Shown here piece by piece: positions 52,601 through 60,442 of a stretch of DNA of 60,729 nt (the first letter of the stretch is position 1; the number at the start of each line of letters is the position of its first letter). Below the pieces are notes generated by a model. It saw nothing but the letters and a program-made list of their open reading frames with translations, did not search any database and was not told where the DNA came from. Where the stretch lies: assembly GCF_000714715.1 (NCBI RefSeq), contig NZ_JMFO01000010.1, positions 37,501-98,229 of the forward strand, read 5' to 3'. The DNA is from Candidatus Magnetobacterium casense. GTDB lineage: Bacteria > Nitrospirota > Thermodesulfovibrionia > Thermodesulfovibrionales > Magnetobacteriaceae. Position numbers and translations under genes: made by a program.

Positions 52601-52959
52601 AGGACATAGTAATGCTTCACAGGAAGCTCCACAAGTTTTTAAGCCATAACGTCTTTATGACGCCCGAATTTCGCCGCGTACCAAATCCGCAGAAGGTCTT
52701 ATCCGACGGCTTTCAGATAGAAAAAACGGTTGTCTATCTGCTTGGCACCCTTGCCTTGTGGCTGCTTGAGGGACGGCTTTTGACCTTGCAGGGGGACAGG
52801 CCCTTAGAGGAGCTTGAGTCTCTGAAGAGGTACAACGGTTCATACGAGCTGGTGAAACGCTGTATGTTGCCCTCCACCGAACGGGCCACACTCAAGGAGT
52901 TCACCGACATGGTGCTGTCCCTGCACGATAAACATGCCCTCAAATGGGAAAAAGAATAA
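49609..52959 (+). CDS. FG-GAP ectodomain membrane protein with cytoplasmic pseudokinase-like domain
   Basis: About 1116 aa from the GTG at 49609 (the frame also opens at TTG 49570). A signal peptide (to about residue 22) leads to an FG-GAP/VCBS beta-propeller with calcium-type loops DIDGDGSND, DFNRDGNAD, DFNNDGNID and DCNDDGVYD in the first 220 residues, then a long extracytoplasmic part. A transmembrane helix lies near 580-605 and a helical cytoplasmic region follows. The last about 230 residues look like a protein-kinase C-lobe, but the catalytic-loop Asp is replaced (IPNLHPSNLF) and the DFG position reads CTG. It would sense outside and signal inside through a pseudokinase. I know no named family. 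Confidence 0.78.
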   Translation: MRVRTCLFFVALLLMLPGRVNATANSQWVFPPESGSWNNDFGDISTTIQFGDIDGDGSNDIIFGTTKGYIFALRPGGKKYRFLKIGKSVKANPIMIDFNRDGNADILAFGRDAEFSDPAQKSTMVIISGSDFSKLVEVELDGSIVSRPALADFNNDGNIDILIPARGLYLIDGSISKGQKDVSLHNYKVEGITFSSPIVEDCNDDGVYDFMIPYTYKNKPYADVFLSGTSDFQYAKYTFGLKNELRVIPTLIKETDGDIITWRMIAPSFNKTIDFYVIKWDSTVQELSLQSLKEFNEHDYRFNSQLPALMLPGTPPALYLPLPEKNSLWQLNAFSGDLVSKSLVGGLSNNMPIYLRKNADTSLTPLVILQDDDGLYLHTLGDNSRQQLGQPGATMPPLQEIYLYPQHAGKNQYVPLGITIQKQVKHPKQIVCDPDVVLNLSLLYPNITGYLNQGTYPSQEMVAILKEMASTLDWRNLRGMARIASLVTQLYPSDNDFQGVLDRFKKAVKEEKSLFFQIVRLKQDIRKKAAKYDYSTLMDWIMTGRIEDELAYILRNDPDFLEDRNVAGLYKDIYLLKGLIDAFVPIMTGIIALSFFVLLIFNYQTFIKAYYVIFYYFKVKRAWLQAIAQHPEAEYYVESLLNEGVSLRRPSHFFNLRLKTLLALLICRDDFLWHKVLLLLEDRVILNRVFNEEDSRGFYRYLLYQYKRLFYKKLRRESFIGWVLFQLRHFTKRDYYEYTTTNQAIVTIKSELALKFLKLNDYRPAFNYLHRQILAANKDVPNPGFTRFLSQLADYKIESYFYKYEKHFFKRIRTLEEQVRILTFYKRQRLIPRVEVIVNNMLKKALVHAGFPRHVANDYIPIAPIRDHGLFLTIMAYSHMRRCQVVLRCIPHRYKHIDLTSDARIRSLSGNFTPIVNVHRNLRWSVQVETYIAATPLKRMLGNLPLNVIQGVLLSLATLVRRHSPLWFIPNLHPSNLFWDGESVYLSCTGISKLSMDKDIVMLHRKLHKFLSHNVFMTPEFRRVPNPQKVLSDGFQIEKTVVYLLGTLALWLLEGRLLTLQGDRPLEELESLKRYNGSYELVKRCMLPSTERATLKEFTDMVLSLHDKHALKWEKE

Positions 52960-52975
52960 CTACACAGGGTTTTTT

Positions 52976-53032
52976 ATATAAATACCAAACTTTTTCTTGC
53001 TGTAAAAAATCCTGTGATGATTATGTATAGCA
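52976..53032. repeat. Dispersed short repeat R3, copy 2 (inverted)
   Basis: TTTTTCTTGCTGTAAAAAATCCTGTGATGATT, read with breaks, is the reverse complement of the copies at 42467 and 56908. Confidence 0.7.
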
Positions 53033-53040
53033 CGGTTCAA

Positions 53041-53211
53041 AAAAAAGAAAGGGACGGCTCCGCTTCTTTTTCGCTCCAGGGGGTGAGGCACCCCTGCCAT
53101 AAAAGTCGCACCTGGCCCCTTCAGAACCCCCTGCAAGGGGAGGGGCGAGGCGCAATCTTGTCGCAGCGGGTCGCACCCGCCCCGGGCACGAAGAAGTCCC
53201 CTTGACCCCAT
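53041..53211. repeat. Dispersed GC-rich repeat R2 copy (long form)
   Basis: Longest copy: includes GGGACGGCTCCGCTTC, GGGGGTGAGGCACCCC, GTCGCACCTGGCCCC, CGCAGCGGGTCGCACCCGC and GAAGTCCCCTTGACCCC. Together with R3 it fills most of the 363-bp gap between the pseudokinase gene and the Rpn-like gene. Confidence 0.78.
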
Positions 53212-53283
53212 AGGGCTTAACCTTCTATCATCACAGAAATATTTACAGTAACAAATAAATTCACCGTGTGTGCAAAAATTAAC

Positions 53284-53312
53284 TGTTGACATGGATACTC
53301 CTTTGGTATTAT
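53284..53312 (+). promoter_or_regulatory. Probable promoter of the Rpn-like gene
   Basis: TTGACA at 53286-53291 and TATTAT at 53307-53312, 15 bp apart (short). The -10 ends 10 nt before the ATG at 53323, with no ribosome site between, so the message would have almost no leader. Confidence 0.4.
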
Positions 53313-53322
53313 CATAATAGTC

Positions 53323-54159
53323 ATGCACCAGAAGTATGATATAGTCTTGAAGGATATCGTTAAAGATGCGCCGCGGAGGTTTCTGAAGCTGCTGACGGGG
53401 TATGATACGGGCAAATTCATAGATATCCAGTTCCCCGATATTCAGATAAGGGAGGTCGATATCTTGATTGAGCTGCCTGATAGCAATATAGCCCACATTG
53501 AGATGCAATCGTCAAACGATAGCGATATGTTGGGGCGTATGTATCTCTATTCCGGGTTCATATACAACCAGTACAAGAAGTTACCGTTACAGATTGTCTT
53601 GTATATCGGTAATAAGCCGTTAAACATGAAAAGCAGTATGAAGTTTAAACGAATAAAGTATTCCTACGAATTGATAGACGCCCGTACTCTTGACGGCAAC
53701 CAACTCATTGACAGTGATGACCCTGATGATATCATATTGGCTATTCTGTGCAGGTTCGACGATGCCGATGTTACGATAAAGAGGATTCTTGCTAAACTCT
53801 ACCGGTTACAACCCAGAAAAAGGGAGAATTATATAAGGAAATTTCTATATCTTGCCGGATTAAGAAATCTGGCCGCCAAGGTAAAACAGGAGGTACTGAA
53901 CATGCCGATAACAATTGATTTGGATGAATACGAGTTCTTTAAGGATATATTTACAAAGGGCGAACTCAAAGGCAGACAGGAAGGCGAACTCAAAGGGATA
54001 GAAGGGATGCTTGAAATCAAGTATGGTCCGGAGGGACTGGAGCTTATGGATATGCTCAGGGGCATTGATAAGGTCGATAAACTTGATGAATTCAGGGCGC
54101 TTATCAAGAGGTCCACGTCAGTAGCCCAGTTGAGATTGTACCTGCAGGGTAACGCTTGA
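53323..54159 (+). CDS. Rpn-family / PD-(D/E)XK recombination-promoting nuclease-like protein
   Basis: A 278-aa protein. The N-terminal nuclease-like domain has IREVDILIELPDSNIAHIEMQSS (Asp then Glu-x-Gln, quoted with the core D...E.Q signature) and YSGFIYNQYKKLPLQIVLYIG. After a linker containing GELKGRQEGELKG, the C-terminus (LDEFRALIKRSTSVAQLRLYL) resembles the DUF4351-like tail of such proteins. Often multicopy, and linked to horizontal transfer. Confidence 0.85.
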   Translation: MHQKYDIVLKDIVKDAPRRFLKLLTGYDTGKFIDIQFPDIQIREVDILIELPDSNIAHIEMQSSNDSDMLGRMYLYSGFIYNQYKKLPLQIVLYIGNKPLNMKSSMKFKRIKYSYELIDARTLDGNQLIDSDDPDDIILAILCRFDDADVTIKRILAKLYRLQPRKRENYIRKFLYLAGLRNLAAKVKQEVLNMPITIDLDEYEFFKDIFTKGELKGRQEGELKGIEGMLEIKYGPEGLELMDMLRGIDKVDKLDEFRALIKRSTSVAQLRLYLQGNA

Positions 54160-54515
54160 GCTTGCCGTTGAACAATGTCTGCCGCAGCTACAGGTTTAAA
54201 TGAGATTCTGCGATATAGTAAAGAATGTGAAGAAGGAGATTTTTTTATGCGATTGAGAGATTATTTTCAGCCTGATATGCCAGGATATTCCAGTTTTGGC
54301 GCATGTCTTGCTCTCTCTCTAGCGCACCTTCAGCAACCTTAAGATTTAAGACCCCTATATTTTTTCTTTTTCACGGTATTTTTGCGTCTAATTGGACTAC
54401 CACTTATCAACGTCATTGTTGTATCTTGTACGGCCTTTTTCATCAGCGAAGTAGCAATCAAAGGGCGCTCACGCATTTTGCGTGCAAATTAAACACAGTT
54501 CGGAGGTACTTTAAG
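54160..54515. other. Upstream region of the S74 protein gene
   Basis: AT-rich and low in coding signals apart from a 31-codon open frame at 54247. Probably holds the promoter and 5' leader of the S74 gene. Confidence 0.45.
54247..54342 (+). CDS. Possible small protein
   Basis: A 31-codon frame (begins MRLRDYFQPDMPGY) with a good AAGAAGGAG ribosome site 8 nt upstream. I do not recognise the peptide. It could be an upstream leader peptide for the S74 gene or chance. Confidence 0.3.
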   Translation: MRLRDYFQPDMPGYSSFGACLALSLAHLQQP

Positions 54516-55511
54516 ATGAGGTTTAGTAACACAGGTTTAAAGAAAGTAGTTGGGGCTAACGTAGCGCTTGTTGCGTTGCTGTTTCTGACGTTGTCGGCAT
54601 ACGCAGGATCGGTGCCAAACGTGTTCACGTCGGGGACGGTCGCCAAGTCCAGTGAGGTCAATGCCAACTTCACCTACCTGGGGGAGAGGAGTTGGGATAA
54701 GTCGGGGAGTAACTTGTTTTATGGTGGTGGGAAAGTTGTCATTGCACCACACACCTATACTGGAAGTATGACCGATAGTTTTCTAACTCTATCAATCCAG
54801 GGAAACAAATCAGATGGGTTAGGAATATCGATTTTAAATTCTACAGATGAAGGAGGGATATATTTAGGTGACTTAAACGGCTATTTTCAATATGGTGGAA
54901 CTGGTCAAGGATTTGTTCCAACTTTAGTGGGAATGGTCCGTTATTCATCTGATTATATGACGATAAGCCCATCGATAAATTACTATGCAAATTCAGGCAG
55001 CGTACCAGCATTAATAATAGGACCCGCTGCTGCAGGCTGTACCAGTTATAATGGGTGGTCTTGCGGAACGTCAGTAAATAGGCCGCTTTTGGGGATTGCC
55101 AACTATAACTCGATGAAGATTATAGTTGACAAAGACGGTCAACTTGGCATCGGCCAAACGACCCCCGCCTACCCCCTGCACATGGGCAGCGGTGCCTACG
55201 TAACCACCGGCGGCGTATGGACAAACGCCTCAAGCCGCGAGTACAAGAAAGACATCCAGAGCCTTACATCCGAAGACGCCATGCTTGCGTTTAACAAACT
55301 CGAACCGGTTTCATTCAAGTACAAGGCCGACGACGAACACCACATCGGCTTCGTAGCAGAGGACGTCCCTGATCTGGTAGCCACAAAGGACCGCAAGGGT
55401 CTAAGCCCAATGGACATGGTCGCACTGCTTACGAAGATAGTCCAGGAGCAGCAGAAGACTATCGCTGAATTATCGGACAGGGTGAAGTCGCTTGAACATC
55501 AAACCAAGTGA
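54516..55511 (+). CDS. Secreted protein with S74 intramolecular chaperone domain
   Basis: A 331-aa protein; the ATG at 54516 has CGGAGG 8 nt upstream and gives a signal peptide (about 1-28, LLFLTLSAYAG). The middle is a Gly/Ser-rich beta region. Residues about 235-331 are a Peptidase_S74 / endosialidase chaperone domain: NASSREYKKDI (self-cleaving Ser and Lys), KLEPVSFKYKADDEHHIGFVAEDV, and a terminal coiled coil (IVQEQQKTIAELSDRVKSLE). Such domains trimerise beta-helical fibres and then cut themselves off; in this setting it may build a surface fibre. The next gene starts 18 nt later. Confidence 0.9.
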   Translation: MRFSNTGLKKVVGANVALVALLFLTLSAYAGSVPNVFTSGTVAKSSEVNANFTYLGERSWDKSGSNLFYGGGKVVIAPHTYTGSMTDSFLTLSIQGNKSDGLGISILNSTDEGGIYLGDLNGYFQYGGTGQGFVPTLVGMVRYSSDYMTISPSINYYANSGSVPALIIGPAAAGCTSYNGWSCGTSVNRPLLGIANYNSMKIIVDKDGQLGIGQTTPAYPLHMGSGAYVTTGGVWTNASSREYKKDIQSLTSEDAMLAFNKLEPVSFKYKADDEHHIGFVAEDVPDLVATKDRKGLSPMDMVALLTKIVQEQQKTIAELSDRVKSLEHQTK

Positions 55512-55529
55512 CATAATGGAGACGACAGG

Positions 55530-56792
55530 ATGAGAAGAATTGTCTTAACACTAATGATAGGGCTGCTGATGGCGTCATCGGTATGGGCGGTCAGTACGTG
55601 GGACGGCATGACGTGGGATGTGGGCTATTGGGACGTTTCACCTACAGCAACGTCTACACCGACTCCCACACCAACACCTACTGCAACACCTACTGCAACC
55701 CCTACGCCCACACCCACGGTAACTCCCACGCCGACACCTACTCCAACGCCCACTCCTACGGTGACGGCAACACCCACACCAACTCCTGCACCTACTGTAA
55801 CACCTACGGCAACACCAACGGCAACACCAACGCCTACGCCAACAGTAACTCCAACCCCAACTCCAACGCCCTCACCGACACCAACCCCGGTAACGCTGAC
55901 GGTCACAAAACAGGGCACCGGTGATGGCACTATAACAACGTCAACTGGCAGCCTCAACTGGAGCGGCAACACCGGTACCGCACTGTATGCGCTTAACACA
56001 CAGGTGATAGTCACGGCGGTGGCGGATAACGCATCGACCTTTAACGGCTGGACTGGATGCGACGTAACCATCGGCAATCAATGTACGGTGAACATGACGG
56101 CAACAAGAAGCATCACCGCCGATTTTACCGGTGCATGCAAGAAGACGAAGAAGGACTTTGACGGCGACGGCAAGAGCGACATCCTATGGCAGAACTCAAA
56201 TAACGGCGACGTTGCAATCTGGCTGATGAACGGCGCTTCAAAGAAATCCGCGGCCTTCGCGGCCAACGGGGTGCCAAAGAACTGGAAGGTCATAGCGTCG
56301 GATGACTTTGACGGCGACGGCAAGACCGACATCCTCTGGCAGAGCAAGGACACCGGCGACGTCTATGTCTGGCTCATGGACGGTGTCAAGATACAGGGAA
56401 GCAGCGGCTTTGTGGCCAAGGGGATACCACATCAATGGCAGATCAGGTCAATTGCCGACTACGATGGCGACGGCAAGAGCGATGTACATCTCCAGGACGT
56501 CGATACCGGCAAGATATACGTCTGGCTGATGGACGGCATAAAGATCAAGGGTGGAGATTTCGTTAAGCCCAAAGGCGGTGCCGATCAGTCAGCGGGTGTG
56601 TCGGTGCGTGGTTCCGGCGCTGATACCTGGAGCGTGAAGTCGGTTGGGGACTACAACGGCGACGGCAAGACCGACATGCTTTGGCAGGACGGTTCAACTG
56701 GCGACGTCTACATCTGGTTTATGGACGGCACGACGATTAACTCCGGAGACTATGCCGATCACGGCGTGCCAAGCGACTGGAGCATCTACTAA
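55530..56792 (+). CDS. Secreted FG-GAP protein with Thr/Pro linker
   Basis: A 420-aa protein with a signal peptide (1-20). A Thr/Pro linker (about 37-120, TPTPTPT/TATPT units) is followed by an InlB-like beta repeat with a Cys pair (about 122-200, [13 protein letters not shown]) and four FG-GAP/VCBS repeats ([52 protein letters not shown]) with Ca-type loops. Likely a surface or extracellular adhesin-like protein, perhaps expressed with the S74 protein just upstream. Confidence 0.88.
   Translation: MRRIVLTLMIGLLMASSVWAVSTWDGMTWDVGYWDVSPTATSTPTPTPTPTATPTATPTPTPTVTPTPTPTPTPTPTVTATPTPTPAPTVTPTATPTATPTPTPTVTPTPTPTPSPTPTPVTLTVTKQGTGDGTITTSTGSLNWSGNTGTALYALNTQVIVTAVADNASTFNGWTGCDVTIGNQCTVNMTATRSITADFTGACKKTKKDFDGDGKSDILWQNSNNGDVAIWLMNGASKKSAAFAANGVPKNWKVIASDDFDGDGKTDILWQSKDTGDVYVWLMDGVKIQGSSGFVAKGIPHQWQIRSIADYDGDGKSDVHLQDVDTGKIYVWLMDGIKIKGGDFVKPKGGADQSAGVSVRGSGADTWSVKSVGDYNGDGKTDMLWQDGSTGDVYIWFMDGTTINSGDYADHGVPSDWSIY
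55641..55890. repeat. Coding minisatellite (ACNCCN units)
   Basis: About 250 bp of irregular ACACCNACN hexamer-like units encoding the Thr/Pro linker. Length may vary between strains by slippage. It opens long spurious frames on both strands. Confidence 0.85.
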
Positions 56793-56800
56793 AAAAGAGT

Positions 56801-56861
56801 AAAGAAGGGGAGCGGTTTACGGCAGGGGTGCCTCACCCCCTCCGTCCTCCCCTTGACCTCA
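56801..56861. repeat. Dispersed GC-rich repeat R2, short copy
   Basis: GGTTTACGGCAGGGGTGCCTC, read with a break, and CTCCCCTTGACCTC, right after the FG-GAP gene; shared with 60201-60292. Confidence 0.7.
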
Positions 56862-56907
56862 TTATTTTAAACTCAATTATCATGCCTGAAAAAACGGTGT
56901 CATTTCA

Positions 56908-56952
56908 GTATATATATCATCACAGGATTTTTTTACAGCAAGAAAATTTATA
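56908..56952. repeat. Dispersed short repeat R3, copy 3
   Basis: TATATCATCACAGGATTTTT and TTACAGCAAGAAAA, nearly the same as 42467-42510. Confidence 0.7.
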
Positions 56953-57035
56953 CACCCACATCTCACAGCACAGTTGTCAATCGGTTACGGAACATGCTAC
57001 CATAGATGAATAGGGCATAGAAGGAGAATAAGAAT

Positions 57036-57377
57036 ATGCAGATGATATTGGAAGCACGTGTTGATCGCTTAGAGAACCTCATGGCGGAGGTAATTGAGCT
57101 TCATAGGGATTTGGTGCAAACCAACGAAACCTTTCGTCAAGAGATGAAAGCAATCAAACTCGATGCAGCAGAACGGGAGCAAAAGTTCGAGGAATGGCTT
57201 AAAAAGGATAAGGAAGAAAGGGAATTTGTTGCGGATAACACTATTGCATACGCCACCAGAAAGGGTTTACATGTTGTCGCATACAGAGAGTGGGAATACC
57301 TGGACATCCTCAATTTCGATGAGATAAACGAAAAGAACCAGTATAACGATACTCCTCTGACCTTAAAAACTCAGTGA
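57036..57377 (+). CDS. Coiled-coil hypothetical protein
   Basis: A 113-aa protein with AAGGAG upstream of the ATG. An amphipathic coiled coil at about 5-70 (RVDRLENLMAEVIELHRDL) precedes a short segment IAYATRKGLHVVAYREWEYLDIL. The shape is that of proteins whose coiled coil precedes a PD-(D/E)XK domain (DUF3782-like), here without the nuclease part, so it may be truncated. Function unknown. Confidence 0.6.
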   Translation: MQMILEARVDRLENLMAEVIELHRDLVQTNETFRQEMKAIKLDAAEREQKFEEWLKKDKEEREFVADNTIAYATRKGLHVVAYREWEYLDILNFDEINEKNQYNDTPLTLKTQ

Positions 57378-57524
57378 TCAGTATAGCTAACCTGATTCTT
57401 GAGCTACCGTAACAACTTTTTATATCACAAATTCACTGCAATGTATGGTATCATAGATAGTTATATATATTGCGGTTGAAGTGGCAACATTATAAGAGAT
57501 TAATAAGGATAAGGCTTAATAGAG

Positions 57525-58820
57525 ATGATAGACAGATATGCACGAAAACAGATGAGGCAGTTGTGGGAACTGCCGATGAAGTATCAGAAGTGGCTGGATG
57601 TGGAGTTAGCCGTGTGTGAGGCATTTGCGCAGCGGGGCATGATCCCGCCGGGGGATATGAGGGCTATCAGAGAGGGGGCCGGCTTTGATGTGGGCAGAAT
57701 AGCAGAGATAGAGTTGACGGTCAAGCATGACGTGATAGCGTTTCTGACGTCTGTATCCGAGCACGTTGGGGAGTCCGGGCGCTTTATACACATGGGGCTG
57801 ACATCGTCGGATATACTGGATACATCGCTGGCCTTACTTATGAGGGATGCCGCCGATATTATCATCAATGACATAGCAGGCCTCCTGCTTGTGCTTAAGG
57901 AGCAGGCGTTCAATCACAAGGACACGGTCTGTATTGGCAGATCGCACGGGATACATGCCGAGCCGATGGTGTTTGGGTTGAAGTTTGCCCTGTGGTATGA
58001 GGAGATGAGGCGCAATGTCCAAAGAATGCAGGAGGCGCAGAGGGTCATCAGCGTGGGCAAGTTATCGGGTGCGGTTGGGACGTTTTCCTCGATAGAACCG
58101 GAGGTTGAGGAGGGCGTGCTTAAGAGGCTCGGTTTGACTCCGGAGCCTGTGGCCACGCAGGTTGTTCAGCGCGACCGCCATGCGCAGTACCTGACGACGT
58201 TGGCTATAGTGGCCTCAACGATAGAGAAGATCGCCGTGGAGATACGGCACCTGCAACGGACGGAAGTGCGTGAGGCCGAGGAGCCTTTTAGCGTAGGTCA
58301 GAAGGGGTCTTCGGCCATGCCGCACAAGCGAAACCCCATCGGGAGCGAAAACCTCTCCGGACTGGCGCGCGTGGTGCGGGCAAATGCACAGGCAGCCCTT
58401 GAAAACGTTGCCCTGTGGCACGAGCGGGACATCAGCCATTCCAGTGTTGAACGCATTATCATCCCCGACAGCACGATCCTGGTAGACTACATGCTTAACC
58501 GCCTCAAGGACATCGTCATGGGGCTTGTCGTGTATCCGCAGGCGATGCAAAAAAACCTTGGCAGGACATTGGGCCTGTACAACTCTCAAAAGGTACTCCT
58601 GGCGTTGATCGAAAAGGGTCTGAGCAGGGAGACCGCCTATGCCACCGTACAGAGACTTGCTATGCAGGCCTGGCAGGAAGAGGCAGACTTCAGAACCCTC
58701 CTTGCAAACGACAATGACATAAAAACGTATCTGACACCTGAGACACTTGACGAGTTGTTTGACGTCAGAGACTACCTCAAACACGTAGATTATATCTACA
58801 GCCGGGTGTTTAAACACTGA
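57525..58820 (+). CDS. purB: Adenylosuccinate lyase
   Basis: A 431-aa fumarase-superfamily enzyme of purine synthesis that cleaves SAICAR and adenylosuccinate. Motifs: RYARKQMRQLWEL, TSSDILDTSLALLM, RSHGIHAEPMVFG and the signature loop SSAMPHKRNPIGSENLSGL with its catalytic Ser. Full length and monocistronic. Confidence 0.97.
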   Translation: MIDRYARKQMRQLWELPMKYQKWLDVELAVCEAFAQRGMIPPGDMRAIREGAGFDVGRIAEIELTVKHDVIAFLTSVSEHVGESGRFIHMGLTSSDILDTSLALLMRDAADIIINDIAGLLLVLKEQAFNHKDTVCIGRSHGIHAEPMVFGLKFALWYEEMRRNVQRMQEAQRVISVGKLSGAVGTFSSIEPEVEEGVLKRLGLTPEPVATQVVQRDRHAQYLTTLAIVASTIEKIAVEIRHLQRTEVREAEEPFSVGQKGSSAMPHKRNPIGSENLSGLARVVRANAQAALENVALWHERDISHSSVERIIIPDSTILVDYMLNRLKDIVMGLVVYPQAMQKNLGRTLGLYNSQKVLLALIEKGLSRETAYATVQRLAMQAWQEEADFRTLLANDNDIKTYLTPETLDELFDVRDYLKHVDYIYSRVFKH

Positions 58821-58886
58821 TCAATCGGCATTTGTCATCAATATAACGGCTCTTTTTTTTTGACATATATGTTTCGGAGGAATTTG

Positions 58887-59624
58887 ATGAACCTTTCAGA
58901 GGAAGAACTAAAGCGCTATACCAGGCAGATGATGATGTCCAGTTGGGGAGAAGAGACCCAGCAGAGGCTCAAGGCATCAACGGTCTTTGTGGCCGGTGCG
59001 GGGGGATTGGGTAGCCCGGTTGCCATCTTTCTGGCCGTTGCCGGTATAGGCACAATAAGAATATGTGACTTTGACAGCCCCGACTGGTCAAACCTTAACC
59101 GACAAATACTGCACGACCACACGAGGTTTGGATTAAACAAGGCGCTCTCTGCCAAAAAATCCCTTGCCACCCTCAACCCCGACGTCGAAGTAGCCGCCTT
59201 TACACAGAAGATAGACCAGGACAGTGTGAATACCCTCGTGGGTAATGCCGATATCATCGTAGATTGCATGGACAACTTTCAGACCAGATACATATTAAAC
59301 GAGTGCGCAATGACAAAGGGCATCCCCCTTGTCTATGGCAGCATCTGGGGAATGGATGGCAGATTATCCTTTATCCACGTACCACAGACACCGTGTCTGC
59401 GGTGCATGTTCCCTGAGCCGCCACCACCGGAGACCTTTCCCGTGTTGGGAACTACCCCGGGTGTTATAGGGTCGTTGCAGGCGCTGGAGGCCATCAAGTT
59501 CCTTACGGGGATTGGCCAAAACCTCAAGAACAAGCTCCTGGTCTGGGACGGCGCTAACGTTGAGTTCAGGACTTTTAAGACACGTAAAGACCCTCAGTGT
59601 CCTACCTGTAGTGGTACCGTGTAG
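58887..59624 (+). CDS. ThiF/MoeB/HesA-family E1-like adenylyltransferase
   Basis: A 245-aa protein from the ATG at 58887 (CGGAGG 6 nt upstream). ATP site GAGGLGSPVAIFLAVAG, Asp-Arg region SNLNRQ, DCMDNFQTRYILN, and zinc-binding Cys pairs CLRCMF and CPTC. It would adenylate the C-terminal Gly-Gly of a ubiquitin-like sulfur carrier (MoaD or ThiS). The gene neighbourhood does not tell which pathway. No rhodanese domain. Confidence 0.9.
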   Translation: MNLSEEELKRYTRQMMMSSWGEETQQRLKASTVFVAGAGGLGSPVAIFLAVAGIGTIRICDFDSPDWSNLNRQILHDHTRFGLNKALSAKKSLATLNPDVEVAAFTQKIDQDSVNTLVGNADIIVDCMDNFQTRYILNECAMTKGIPLVYGSIWGMDGRLSFIHVPQTPCLRCMFPEPPPPETFPVLGTTPGVIGSLQALEAIKFLTGIGQNLKNKLLVWDGANVEFRTFKTRKDPQCPTCSGTV

Positions 59625-59656
59625 GATGTTTTTTTAATGGAGCTGCTTATTAAGAC

Positions 59657-60154
59657 ATGAACTCTATAGTTGTATATCCGGCATGTGTTATGTCGGTGGT
59701 GTGCCCTGACTGTGGCTTTGCCGGAAACGTAAAAAGTGAGAATCCACCCGAAAAAAACTTTAAGCTCAACTGTCCCAAGTGTAAGGAAACCTTTCTGGTT
59801 AAGTTGAACCACCGGCAGTTTTACCGTATCAAGCTAAACAGACCTGTTGCTTATTCCATTGATGATATCCATGACCCCTTTGCAAGAAATGCCAAATCGG
59901 GTAAGATTCTCGACATATCACGTACCGGTATAAGAATCGAAGGTAAGATGCGAAGCTATTCTAAAAACTACGAAAAAGAAGGAGCCATCCTGACATTGCT
60001 CTTTAACCTGCCGCCCAATAAAACTCTCCTAAAGGTCAAAGGCGAAATAAAAAGGCTCATTATCGTCGATGATAATAACTTCTCAATGGGTGTAGCCTTC
60101 ATAAACCTGGATGTCCAGACAGACCTAGCCATAGGTACCTTTCTGATGCCCTGA
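59657..60154 (+). CDS. PilZ-domain protein with N-terminal zinc ribbon
   Basis: A 165-aa protein. A MJ0042-like zinc ribbon (VCPDCGFAG...LNCPKCKETFLVKL, residues about 15-50) is followed by a PilZ domain (about 52-165) with the RxxxR-type start HRQFYRIKLNRPV and the DISRTGIRIEG motif. PilZ domains bind cyclic di-GMP; the first Arg cluster is atypical (RQFYR), so binding is likely but not certain. It pairs logically with the HD-GYP phosphodiesterase at 18.6 kb. Confidence 0.87.
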   Translation: MNSIVVYPACVMSVVCPDCGFAGNVKSENPPEKNFKLNCPKCKETFLVKLNHRQFYRIKLNRPVAYSIDDIHDPFARNAKSGKILDISRTGIRIEGKMRSYSKNYEKEGAILTLLFNLPPNKTLLKVKGEIKRLIIVDDNNFSMGVAFINLDVQTDLAIGTFLMP

Positions 60155-60200
60155 ATGCCTGTTTTCCAGCACGATAAATTTGTTCTCATTCTCAGACGCT

Positions 60201-60292
60201 AAAAAAAGGAAGAAGTAGGGCGGTTTACGGCAGGGGCGGGTGCGACCCGCTGCGGGAAAATCGTGCCTCACCCCCTCCGCCCCTTTCTTTCT
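60201..60292. repeat. Dispersed GC-rich repeat R2 copy
   Basis: Contains GGCGGTTTACGGCAGGGGCG, GGGTGCGACCCGCTGCGGG and GTGCCTCACCCCCTCCGCCC; upstream of the IS transposase. Confidence 0.72.
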
Positions 60293-60375
60293 TGTATCGG
60301 AAGTTCCAGAAATACATGCGGGAATTTTTTGTAGATTAGCCATACATGAGATTATATAGTATTTACAAGCATGAT

Positions 60376-60393
60376 TGTTTGTGCGAATATACA
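60376..60393 (+). repeat. 18-bp direct repeat flanking the transposase promoter, left copy
   Basis: TGTTTGTGCGAATATACA here and TGTTTGTGCGTATATACA at 60444-60461 differ at one position. The right copy covers the transposase start codon. It could be an operator, part of the IS end, or a short tandem duplication. Confidence 0.7.
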
Positions 60394-60405
60394 TAAAAAA
60401 TATGC

Positions 60406-60434
60406 TTGACATTTATTTAATAATATGGTATTAT
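60406..60434 (+). promoter_or_regulatory. Sigma70-type promoter of the transposase
   Basis: TTGACA (60406-60411), 17-bp spacer, TATTAT (60429-60434). The -10 box ends 8 nt before the ATG at 60443, so the transcript should be leaderless or nearly so. Confidence 0.75.
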
Positions 60435-60442
60435 GAAAATAT

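Noticed and set aside
55641..55890. CRISPR-like or satellite array
   Set aside because: Units are short, irregular, coding and without spacers. No CRISPR array or cas gene was seen anywhere in the window.
55625..56077. Antisense Gly/Val repeat protein
   Set aside because: Complement of the Thr/Pro minisatellite; low-complexity DNA opens all frames. The sense gene has a signal peptide and real domains.
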